Source: CALZJC01 sp963781065
GTDB taxonomy: Bacteria > Acidobacteriota > Thermoanaerobaculia > Multivoradales > JAHEKO01
Direction: 5' to 3'
DNA length: 64,000 bases
NCBI GenBank assembly: GCA_963781065.1
Contig: CAWAET010000003.1
Span: 62,001 to 126,000 of the forward strand
The notes below the pieces were generated by a model that did no database searches, was not told the origin of the DNA, and saw only the letters and a list, made by a program, of their open reading frames with translations. This document shows positions 28,038 to 37,039 of the stretch, one piece after another. Position 1 is the first letter of the stretch, and each line of letters starts with the position of its first letter. The translations under genes and the position numbers were made by a program.

Positions 28038-29290
28038 GGCGCCGCCCCGGCGCCGGTGAGCGGCGCCAGCAGCTCGAGGGTGCGGGCCAGGGCGCCGCGG
28101 TTGGCCTCCATCAGCCGCCGGCCGCGCTCGCCGAGCGCCGCCGCCTCGGCCGGCGCCGCCAGCCAGCGGTGCCAGACCTCGCCCAGCTCAGCGCCGTCGG
28201 CGACCCGGGCCCAGGCCTCGTCGGCGTCGAAGCGGGCGGCGATGTCGGCGAAGTTCTCCATCGACGGCCCGACCGCCACCGGCACCGCGAAACGGGCCGG
28301 CTCGAGCGGGTTGTGGCCGCCGGTAGGCACCAGGGTGCCGCCGATGAAGGCGCCCGCCGCCAGCCGGTAGAGCCCGGCCAGCTCTCCCAGGCTGTCGAGC
28401 AGGAGCACCGCCGGCCGGCCGGCGGCGCCGGGGTCGCTGCGCCGGGCGGTTTCGAGGCCGCGCTCGGCGAGCAGCCGCGCCACCTCGTCCCAGCGCTCCG
28501 GATGGCGCGGCGCGACGACCAGCAGGGCGGCGCCGCCGCCGCCTGCGCCGGCCAGCCCCGCGAGCGCCGCCGCCTCCTCGCCGGCCATCGTCGAGCCGGC
28601 CAGCAGAACCGGCCGGCCGCCGGCCAGCCGCCGCACCAGCCGCTCGGCCTCGGGTGCCGGCGGCGGCGGCGGGGTGTCGAACTTCAGGCTGCCGGTCTCG
28701 ATGATGCGCCCGGGCTCGACACCCAGGGTCTCGAGCCGCTGCCGGTCGCCGGCGCTCTGCACCGCGAACCGCTCGACCGGATCCAGGAGCGGTCCCAGCA
28801 GGCGCCGCAGCCGGCGCATGCGGCGGTAGGAGGTCTCGCCGACCCGTCCGTTGACCACCACCACCGGCAGCCGGCGTCGTTTTGCCTCGCGCAGCACCAG
28901 GGGCCACAGGTCGCCCTCGATCAGCACCAGGCCGCGGGGCTGGAAGCGGTCGTACAGCCGCCGCACCACCGGCCCGAGCTCGAACGGCAGATAGGTGACC
29001 GCGGCGCGGCCGCCGAGGCGGTCGAGGGCGCGCGCCTGGCCGGTGGGGGTCACCGTGGTCACCAGCAGCGGCAGGTCGCCGGGCAGCGCCTGGATCAGGG
29101 TGTCGGCCACCGCGACCTCGCCGACCGAGACGGCGTGGATCCACAGCGGCCGCTCCCCGGGTGGCGGCGGCGGGGCGAGGCCGAGCCGTCCGCGCACCGT
29201 CGGCAGGTAGTGGCCGCCGCGAGCGAGCAGCAGGAAGGGTGCCGCCAGGATCAGGGCGACGGTGGTCGCCAGTTGATAGAGCAGCCACAT
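28034..29290 (-). CDS. waaA: 3-deoxy-D-manno-octulosonic acid (Kdo) transferase
   Basis: 418 residues. An N-terminal membrane anchor (YQLATTVALILAAPFLLLA), then IHAVSVGEVAVADTLI containing the catalytic Glu, TTVTPTGQARA, the YLPFELGPVVRRLYDRF segment and LVLIEGDLWPLVL (WaaA's ETE/EGDLWP region). The C-terminal half has GGTLVPTGGHNPLEPARFAV, the CMP-Kdo-binding signature. It transfers Kdo residues to lipid IVA. First gene of the operon; the 142-base gap to the divergent sigma factor gene must contain its promoter. Confidence 0.93.
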   Translation of the reverse strand: MWLLYQLATTVALILAAPFLLLARGGHYLPTVRGRLGLAPPPPPGERPLWIHAVSVGEVAVADTLIQALPGDLPLLVTTVTPTGQARALDRLGGRAAVTYLPFELGPVVRRLYDRFQPRGLVLIEGDLWPLVLREAKRRRLPVVVVNGRVGETSYRRMRRLRRLLGPLLDPVERFAVQSAGDRQRLETLGVEPGRIIETGSLKFDTPPPPPAPEAERLVRRLAGGRPVLLAGSTMAGEEAAALAGLAGAGGGGAALLVVAPRHPERWDEVARLLAERGLETARRSDPGAAGRPAVLLLDSLGELAGLYRLAAGAFIGGTLVPTGGHNPLEPARFAVPVAVGPSMENFADIAARFDADEAWARVADGAELGEVWHRWLAAPAEAAALGERGRRLMEANRGALARTLELLAPLTGAGAAP

Positions 29291-29339
29291 GCGGGGGTGG
29301 ACGCCGGGCGGCGCGCCGTCGGTGCGGTAACGGCAAAAG

Positions 29340-29345
29340 TATAAT
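29340..29345 (+). promoter_or_regulatory. Candidate -10 element TATAAT ahead of the sigma factor gene
   Basis: A perfect TATAAT preceded by an A-rich stretch stands out in very GC-rich DNA, about 88 bases upstream of the sigma factor start. No good -35 hexamer is found 16-18 bases upstream, so the assignment is tentative and the reverse direction (waaA) also needs a promoter in this gap. Confidence 0.35.
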
Positions 29346-29432
29346 CGCTGGCGGGAGAAACGGCGGACCGCCCGACCCGCACCGAGCGGCTAGACGCGCC
29401 GCCGCGCCGGACCGTAGAAACTCTCTGGACCC

Positions 29433-30077
29433 GTGTCGAAACTGCATCTAGCGTATACCCGCCCCGCGGCCCGCGACTGGGCCGAAGCGACCGATCGCGA
29501 GCTGCTACTGGCCGTCGCCGGGGACGACGAGGCCGCCTTCGACGCGCTGATGACGCGCAAGACGCCGGCGCTGATGCAGCTCGCCTACCGCATGCTGGGC
29601 GACCGCGAGGAGGCGCGCGACGTGGTGCAGGTGGCGTTTCTGCGCGTCTGGACCCACCGCCGGCGCTACGACCGGCGCTGGAGCCCCAACACCTGGCTCT
29701 ACCGGATCGCCACCAACCTGGCGATCGATCAGCTGCGCACACGGCGCAGCCGCCAGCGGGCCAGCGAGCCGATGCGGCTGCACCTGCGGCGGGCGGCCGA
29801 TGCGCGCCGCCACGGCCAGCTGGGCCGGCTCGGCGGCCAGGAGGTACGGGCGATCCTGGAGGAGCTCGCCGGCGGGCTCAGCGAGCGCCAGCGGGCCGTG
29901 TTCCTGCTGCGTGAGGTGGAGGGGCTGGCCTCGCCCGAGGTGGCCCGGATCCTCGGCTGCAAGAGCTCCACCGTCCGCAACCATCTCTTTGCGGCTCGGC
30001 GCATCCTGCGCCGCGAGCTGGCCCGCCGCTATCCCGAGTACGCGATCCGGGCGGCCCCGGCCGAGGAGGGCTCGTGA
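29433..30077 (+). CDS. ECF-like RNA polymerase sigma factor
   Basis: 214 residues from GTG 29433. Region 2 (about residues 25-95) has YRMLGDREEARDVVQVAFLR and WSPNTWLYRIATNLAIDQLR, with AWLYRIA-type -10 recognition; region 4 (about 140-195) has LSERQRAVFLLREVEGLASP and CKSSTVRNHLFAARRILRRE. There is no sigma domain 1 or 3, hence ECF. Its stop overlaps the start of a putative zinc-finger anti-sigma gene (GTGA). This pair heads the secretion/pilus gene block, so it may govern that block, although no target promoter consensus is known. Confidence 0.92.
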   Translation: MSKLHLAYTRPAARDWAEATDRELLLAVAGDDEAAFDALMTRKTPALMQLAYRMLGDREEARDVVQVAFLRVWTHRRRYDRRWSPNTWLYRIATNLAIDQLRTRRSRQRASEPMRLHLRRAADARRHGQLGRLGGQEVRAILEELAGGLSERQRAVFLLREVEGLASPEVARILGCKSSTVRNHLFAARRILRRELARRYPEYAIRAAPAEEGS

Positions 30078-30592
30078 GCTGTCCGGACTGGCCGTCGGCC
30101 GCCGCCTGGCGCCAGGGTGACGGTGCCGCGCCACCCGGCTGGCAGGCGAGCCTCGAGCACCTCGCGGGCTGTGCCCCGTGCCGCCGCCGGGTGGGTGCGC
30201 TGGATCCGACCCTGCTGCTCGCCGCCGCCGCCGCGCCGGCGCCGGCGGTCGACGACGCCGAGGCCGGCGCGATCCGGGCGACGGTTCGCTCGCTGGTGGC
30301 GGCCGAGCGGCTGGGCTCGCGCAGCCGGCCGCACCGGCGGTCCCTGGCGGCGGCGGCGGCGATCGCCGTCCTGCTGGTGGTGCCCTTCGGAATCGGCCGT
30401 CTGGCGCACCGTCCGGCTGCCCCGGCTGCCCCGGCTGCCCCGGCGGCGCCGCCGGAGTCGGCGGCGACCCTGCCGGAGCCGGCCGAAGCACCGCCGGTCG
30501 AGGAGGTCCAGCCGGCCGCGGCCCGGGTCTACCAGTTCGGCACAGACGAGCTGCCGGTGGTTTTCATCTTCGATGAGAGCCTGGATCTCTAG
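30074..30592 (+). CDS. Putative anti-sigma factor with zinc-finger-like N-terminus and one membrane helix
   Basis: 172 residues from GTG 30074. The N-terminus LEHLAGCAPCRRRVG contains the H-x3-C-x2-C of zf-HC2 anti-sigma domains, followed by a helical linker and a single membrane segment (AAAAAIAVLLVVPFGIGRLA) at about residues 95-115. The periplasmic tail is Ala/Pro-rich with three near-identical CCGGCTGCC-type DNA repeats. It would hold the adjacent ECF factor inactive at the membrane until a signal arrives. Overlaps the sigma gene by four bases and the next gene by twenty. Confidence 0.72.
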   Translation: MSCPDWPSAAAWRQGDGAAPPGWQASLEHLAGCAPCRRRVGALDPTLLLAAAAAPAPAVDDAEAGAIRATVRSLVAAERLGSRSRPHRRSLAAAAAIAVLLVVPFGIGRLAHRPAAPAAPAAPAAPPESAATLPEPAEAPPVEEVQPAAARVYQFGTDELPVVFIFDESLDL

Positions 30593-31304
30593 CGACCCTG
30601 CCGGGCCGTGCGTCAGGCCGGAATCGCGGTTGCTGCTGGGTGCGGGGGCGATGGCGCTGCTGCTCGCCGGTGCGGTGCCCGCGCCGGCGCAGCCCGAGCC
30701 GGCGCTGCTGGTGCACGCCTACACGCTGCGCCATCAGCCGGCGGCGGAGGCGCTGGCGCTGGTCCATCCGCTGCTCACCCGGCGCGGCAGCGTGCAGCTG
30801 CAGCCGGGCGGCAACACCCTGGTGGTGCGCGACGAGGCGGCGGTGGTGGAGCGCGTCGCCGAGCTGTTGCGTGAGTTCGACCATCCGCCGCACGAGCTGG
30901 CCCTGCGCATCCAGGTGGTGCGGGCGGGCGACGGCGGCGAGGGTGAGGCGCTGGATCGGGAGCTGGCGGCACGGCTGCGCGAGCTGCTGCGCTACGACTC
31001 CTACCGGGTGCTGGCGTCGGCAGATCTCGCGGCGCGCGAGGGCGACGAGACCACCTATGAGCTGGGCGAGGAGTACCGGATCGCGTTCCAGATCGGCACC
31101 CTGATGGCGGGCGAGCGGCTCAAGCTGCACGACTTCGAGGTCACCCGCCGCACAGGCGCCGAGCAGGGGCGCCGGCTGCTGCGCACCCAGGTCAACCTGC
31201 TGCTCGGCCGGCCGATGATCCTCGGTCTGGCGAAGGACGAGTCGAGCCGGCGGGCGCTGCTGCTGGTCCTCACCTGTACACTTGCTGGGAGCCGGTCGCC
31301 GTGA
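30573..31304 (+). CDS. Secreted protein with secretin N-type domain
   Basis: 243 residues from ATG 30573, overlapping the anti-sigma gene. A signal peptide (LLGAGAMALLLAGAVPAPA) is followed by VHAYTLRHQPAAEALALVHP and SVQLQPGGNTLVVRDEAAVV, the beta-alpha-beta pattern of the small N1/N3 domains of secretins, then an approximately 130-residue beta-rich part. No secretin pore domain is present. It may be an assembly or gating partner of the large secretin encoded at 37040, working in the periplasm. Assignment rests on sequence pattern and neighbours. Confidence 0.65.
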   Translation: MRAWISSDPAGPCVRPESRLLLGAGAMALLLAGAVPAPAQPEPALLVHAYTLRHQPAAEALALVHPLLTRRGSVQLQPGGNTLVVRDEAAVVERVAELLREFDHPPHELALRIQVVRAGDGGEGEALDRELAARLRELLRYDSYRVLASADLAAREGDETTYELGEEYRIAFQIGTLMAGERLKLHDFEVTRRTGAEQGRRLLRTQVNLLLGRPMILGLAKDESSRRALLLVLTCTLAGSRSP

Positions 31305-31335
31305 GCGGCCGGTTGCCGCGTTTTGCGAGTCGAGC

Positions 31336-32547
31336 ATGCAGTTCGTCTGTAGGGTAGGAACGCCTGATGGCCGGATCGCGGTGGAGTTGCGCGAAGCGCA
31401 GCGCGAGGAGGACCTGCGTGCCGAGCTGCAGGGCCAGGGCTACCACGTCTTCGAGCTGCGCCGCCGCGGCCTGCTCGCCAAGCTGCGGCTGCCGAGTTTC
31501 GGCAGCAAGCGGATCCCGATGGAGGCGCTGCTGATCCACAACCAGGAGATGGCCGCTCTGCTGCGCTCCGGCCTGCCGGTGCTGCAGACCCTGGAGATGG
31601 TCGAGGATCGGCAGCGCGACCCGCTGTTCCGCAAGACCCTGGGCGAGGTGCGCCAGCGGGTGCGCAGCGGCGAGAGCCTGTCGGATGCGGTGGCCGAGTT
31701 CGGCGATCTCTTCCCGCCGCTCTACGCGCCGACCCTGAAGGCGGGGGAGCGCAGCGGCGATCTCGAGACGGTGATCCGACGGTTCATCCGCTACCAGCGG
31801 CTGATGATGGACGCGCGCAAGAAGATCGTCTCGGCGTTGGTCTACCCGCTGGTGCTGGTGGGCCTGTCGATCGGCCTGATCGCCGTCATGACGGTCTACG
31901 TGGTGCCCAAGTTCAGCGATTTCTTCAGCGGCCTGGATGCCGAGCTGCCGCTGCTGACGCGCCTCACCATGGGCCTGTCGAGCTTTGTCAGCACCAACTT
32001 CCCGGTGCTGGTCGTGGGGGTCGTGCTGGCGGTGCTGGCGGTCCTGCAGTGGCGGCGCACGGCGCACGGCGCCGCGACCCTCGACCGCTGGAAGCTCGCC
32101 TTGCCGCTGATCGGCTCGGTCTTCCACCGCACCGCGCTGTCGGAGTTCTGCCGCTCGTTGGCGACTCTGCTCTCCGGCGGCCTGCCGGTGGTGTCGGCGC
32201 TCGATGTCTCGGTCGCCTCGGTCGGCAACGCCTACGTGCGGGGGAAGCTGGGCAGCCTGATGGAGCGGGTGCGCGAGGGCATCGCCCTCAACGTGGCACT
32301 GGACGAGACCGGCGTCGTGCCCGACCTGGCGATCGACCTGGTCAAGGTGGGCGAGGCCACCGGCTCGCTCGACGAGATGCTGACCAGCGTTTCCGACTTT
32401 TTCGACGAGGAGGTGGAGACCCGCATGCAGCGGCTGCTGAGCCTCATCGAGCCGCTGATGCTGGTCTTCATGGGAATGGTTGTGGCGATCCTGCTGGTAT
32501 CGATCTATCTGCCCCTTTTTGGTCTGATGGGACAGGTGAAGTATTGA
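31336..32547 (+). CDS. gspF: Type II secretion/type IV pilus inner-membrane platform protein (GspF/PilC)
   Basis: 403 residues, usual for the family. Duplicated GspF domains (about 70-195 and 270-395), each with the helix-rich ALLRSGLPVLQTLEMV / SLATLLSGGLPVVSALDVSV and GLPV motif, and three membrane helices (VYPLVLVGLSIGLIAVMTVY, then FPVLVVGVVLAVLAVL, and LMLVFMGMVVAILLVSIYLP). Start at 31336 (MQFVCR) drops a poorly conserved 18-residue extension. It forms the rotor/platform for the pseudopilus with the ATPase encoded next. Confidence 0.92.
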   Translation: MQFVCRVGTPDGRIAVELREAQREEDLRAELQGQGYHVFELRRRGLLAKLRLPSFGSKRIPMEALLIHNQEMAALLRSGLPVLQTLEMVEDRQRDPLFRKTLGEVRQRVRSGESLSDAVAEFGDLFPPLYAPTLKAGERSGDLETVIRRFIRYQRLMMDARKKIVSALVYPLVLVGLSIGLIAVMTVYVVPKFSDFFSGLDAELPLLTRLTMGLSSFVSTNFPVLVVGVVLAVLAVLQWRRTAHGAATLDRWKLALPLIGSVFHRTALSEFCRSLATLLSGGLPVVSALDVSVASVGNAYVRGKLGSLMERVREGIALNVALDETGVVPDLAIDLVKVGEATGSLDEMLTSVSDFFDEEVETRMQRLLSLIEPLMLVFMGMVVAILLVSIYLPLFGLMGQVKY

Positions 32548-32601
32548 CGTCGCGGCGCGGATGGACGAGCCGCGGGGGGCAGCCGTAGAAACCGGAGACG
32601 G

Positions 32602-34243
<1,642 letters not shown>

Positions 34244-35201
34244 GCGGCTGCTGGGGCTCGACCCCCTGCCGGTGCCGCCGCACGCCTTCTCGGTGGAAGG
34301 CGGCCGGCTGCTCTACGGGCGGTTCGCGATGAGCGACGGCCGCTTCGACTTCCAGGAGTTCCACCAACTGCCGCTCGACGCGGACAGCTTCGTGAGCGGC
34401 CCCCTGGGCGGCCCGGTGCGCGATCTGGAGGCGCTGCGCGGCAGGATCGAGACGCTGCTCGAGTCGGTCACCGCGCCGGTCAGCGACGCCTCGCTGGTGG
34501 TGCCCGACGCCTGGCTGCGGCTGACCTTCACCGAGCTCGAGGACGCGCCCCGCCGGGCCGCGGCCGCCGCCGAGGTGCTGCGCTTCAAGCTCAAGAAGCA
34601 GGTGCCGTTCCGTGTCGAGGAGCTGCGGCTGCGCGGCGCCCCGGCGCCGCCGTTGCCCGGCCGCGCGCGGGCCAGGAGGGTGCTGCTCGGCTACGCGATG
34701 GAACAGCTGCTGCGCCAGCTCGAAGAGGCCTTCGCCGCCCGCGGCGTGCGCATCGGGCTGGTGGTCAACGGCTCGCTGGCCCTGTGTGAGGCGCTGGCGC
34801 GGCAGGCGGGCGACGGCGAGCGGGTCGGCATCGTGCTCGCCGGCAAGACCGGCTACTCGCTGGCTTTCACCCGCGGCGGCGAGATGACCTTCCACCGCTT
34901 TCGCGCCATCGGCGACCTCGAGGCCGGCAACGGCGCCGCCGGGCTGATCCCACGCGACCTGCGGCTGACCCGCGAGTTCCTCGCCCGGCAGTCCGACGAG
35001 CCGCTGCCGACCGGCTTTGTCGTCGTCGCGCCGCCGGCCATCGAAGAGCGTTGGCTCGAGTGGGTGGCGAACGCTTTCGCGGTCGAGGCAACGGGTCTGC
35101 GGCCGCACCACCTGCCGCTGCGCGGCGACGTGCCGCAGCCGCGCCTGGCCGACATCGCACTACTGCTGGGGGCCGTCTGCCACACGGTCTGAGAGACGCG
35201 C

Positions 35202-35864
35202 ATGGGCCTCAACCTCGCTAGCCAGCCGTTCGTCAACAGCCGCCCCGTGCGGCGGCTGGTGCTGGTGCTCTGGTGTCTGAGCGCGCTGCTCGTCGCCGCC
35301 AACCTCTTCTTCTACGCCCGTCACTTCAGCGGCCAGCAGGAGCGCCGCGACCGGCTGGCGGCGCTGACCGAGCTGGAGGGCCAAGAGAGCGCGCGATTGG
35401 CCGCGCTCGATGCCGAGCTGGCCGGTTTCGATCTCGACTGGCAGAATCGCCAGGTCGGCTTTCTCAATCTGCGCATCGCCGAGCGGGTATTCCCCTGGAG
35501 CCGGCTTTTCGACCGGCTGGCCGAGGCGCTGCCGCGGGACGTCCGGCTGACCCGGTTGAAGCCCGAGATCCACGGTCTGTCGGGCGCGGCCGGCGGGCCC
35601 GAGGAGACGGTTCAGCTGGAGATCCGGGCCGATGCGCGCAACGAAGAGGCGATGCTCGACTTTGTCGGCCAGCTGTTCGAGCACCCGGCGTTCCGGAGTC
35701 CCAACCTGTCCTCGGAGAGCCGGCCCGGCAAATCGGACGTCACCGACTTCGCCCTGACGGTCACCTATCTGCCGGCGCAGGCGGCGGTCGTCGCGGCCGA
35801 ACCGGAGGCGGAGCCGGAGCCGGAGCCGGAGCAAGGCGCGGCCGCCGAGGAGGGCGGGGAGTGA
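35202..35864 (+). CDS. PilN/GspL-periplasmic-like assembly protein
   Basis: 220 residues. A short cytoplasmic start NLASQPFVNSRP (the PilN NLLP-type segment, which PilM binds), one membrane helix (VLVLWCLSALLVAANLFFYA), a coiled-coil region (about 45-85) and the ferredoxin-like domain with FPWSRLFDRLAEALPRDVRL. The ending is an acidic Glu/Pro repeat (encoded by a GAGCCG-type run at about 35805-35830). It overlaps the next gene by four bases (GTGA). Confidence 0.85.
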   Translation: MGLNLASQPFVNSRPVRRLVLVLWCLSALLVAANLFFYARHFSGQQERRDRLAALTELEGQESARLAALDAELAGFDLDWQNRQVGFLNLRIAERVFPWSRLFDRLAEALPRDVRLTRLKPEIHGLSGAAGGPEETVQLEIRADARNEEAMLDFVGQLFEHPAFRSPNLSSESRPGKSDVTDFALTVTYLPAQAAVVAAEPEAEPEPEPEQGAAAEEGGE

Positions 35865-36454
35865 GCCAGAGTATCTGGCGCCGCCATCTGCGCGGCTGGC
35901 TGCCGCCGCTGCTGATCTTCCTCGCCGCCCTGGCGGCGCTCGGCTTCTATCGCCTGGTGATCGCCAGCGACGCGCGCGCCGGCGGCCGCCAGATGGAGCG
36001 GCGCGAGGCCGAGGTCGCCGGGCTCACCGAGGAGCGGCTGCGAATCGAGCAGCTGATCGAGCGACTGCGCGACAACCAGCAGCGCATCGAGCGGTTCCGC
36101 AGCGAGCGCCTCGCCACCGAGGCGGAGCGGCTGACCCGGGTGATCGCCGAGGTCAAGGAGTTGGCCCGCCGCGCCGAGGTGGAGCCGTCGAGCGTCCGCT
36201 ATCCGGAGGAACTGCTGGAGGGGGTCGGGCTGAGCCGTCGCTCGATCGTCTTCAGCGTCGACGGCGACTACGGCGGCTTGCGCCGATTCATCAACTTCCT
36301 CGAGCTCTCGGACCTGTTCCTGACCCTGGAAGAGGTGAGCCTGTCCGGCCGTAGCGGCGCCGAGTCCAGCAAGCTGCGGATCTCGCTCAAGGTGTCGACG
36401 CTCTTCCTGGAGAACCCGCGGCCGGCGCCGGATGCCGGGGAGGCGACCTCGTGA
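35861..36454 (+). CDS. PilO/GspM-like assembly protein
   Basis: 197 residues from GTG 35861. A membrane helix (LPPLLIFLAALAALGFYRLV) at about residues 14-33, a long coiled coil (about 40-105), and a C-terminal ferredoxin-like fold with SIVFSVDGDYGGLRRFINFL and LFLTLEEVSLSGRSG. The layout is that of PilO, partner of PilN. It overlaps both neighbours by four bases, so the PilN-PilO-PilP order of type IV pilus alignment subcomplexes is preserved. Confidence 0.85.
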   Translation: MSQSIWRRHLRGWLPPLLIFLAALAALGFYRLVIASDARAGGRQMERREAEVAGLTEERLRIEQLIERLRDNQQRIERFRSERLATEAERLTRVIAEVKELARRAEVEPSSVRYPEELLEGVGLSRRSIVFSVDGDYGGLRRFINFLELSDLFLTLEEVSLSGRSGAESSKLRISLKVSTLFLENPRPAPDAGEATS

Positions 36455-37017
36455 GCGATCGCGGCCGGCAGCTGCTCCTGCTGGGGGCGCTGATCGCGGC
36501 TCTCGTCTGGGTGGTGGGTCGCCAGATGGCGACGGAGCCGGGTGGCGCCGCGCGCCCGGCGCCGCGGCGGGCGGCGGGGAGCGGCGAGGCGGCGGCGCCG
36601 GACGGCCCGATCGAGATCGCCGAGCTGCGCCTCGAAGCACTGGAGCACAAGCCGGCCAGCTATCGGCCGGGCCGGGACCCCTTTCGCTTCGCACCCGAGG
36701 CGGCGCCCAAGCCGAAGCGGCCGAGGCGGAAGCCGAAGCGGCCGGCACGGCAGCCCCAGCGCGAGCCGCAGCCGCCGCAGCCGGCGCGGCCGGCGGCGCC
36801 GCAGCCGCCGCCGATCGATTTCGTCTACCTCGGCAGCTTCGGCGTGCCCGGCCGCGAGATCGCGGTCTTCTCCGACGGCAAGGAGATCCTCAACGCGTTC
36901 GCCGGCGACGTGCTGCAGCGGGAGTTCGTGGTGCGCAACATCGGATTCGAGTCGGCGGACATCGGATTCGTCAACTTCCCCGACGTGCCGGCCAAGCGGC
37001 TGGCCGTCGGCGGATAA
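36451..37017 (+). CDS. PilP/GspC-like protein
   Basis: 188 residues. One N-terminal membrane helix (LLLLGALIAALVWVVG) followed by a long Pro/Arg/Lys/Gln-rich linker (about 75-125) and a C-terminal HR/PilP-like beta domain (IDFVYLGSFGVPGREIAVFS). The helix and lack of a lipobox are GspC-like, the position after PilO is PilP-like. It would bridge the inner-membrane subcomplex to the secretin N0 domain. Confidence 0.78.
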   Translation: MSDRGRQLLLLGALIAALVWVVGRQMATEPGGAARPAPRRAAGSGEAAAPDGPIEIAELRLEALEHKPASYRPGRDPFRFAPEAAPKPKRPRRKPKRPARQPQREPQPPQPARPAAPQPPPIDFVYLGSFGVPGREIAVFSDGKEILNAFAGDVLQREFVVRNIGFESADIGFVNFPDVPAKRLAVGG

Positions 37018-37039
37018 GATGATCGCGGCGGGAGCCCAG

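Noticed and set aside
29410..32595. CCGTAGAAAC upstream of both the sigma factor gene and gspE as an ECF promoter element
   Set aside because: Only ten bases in two places, no matching -10 partner, and the spacing to the genes differs; likely coincidence.
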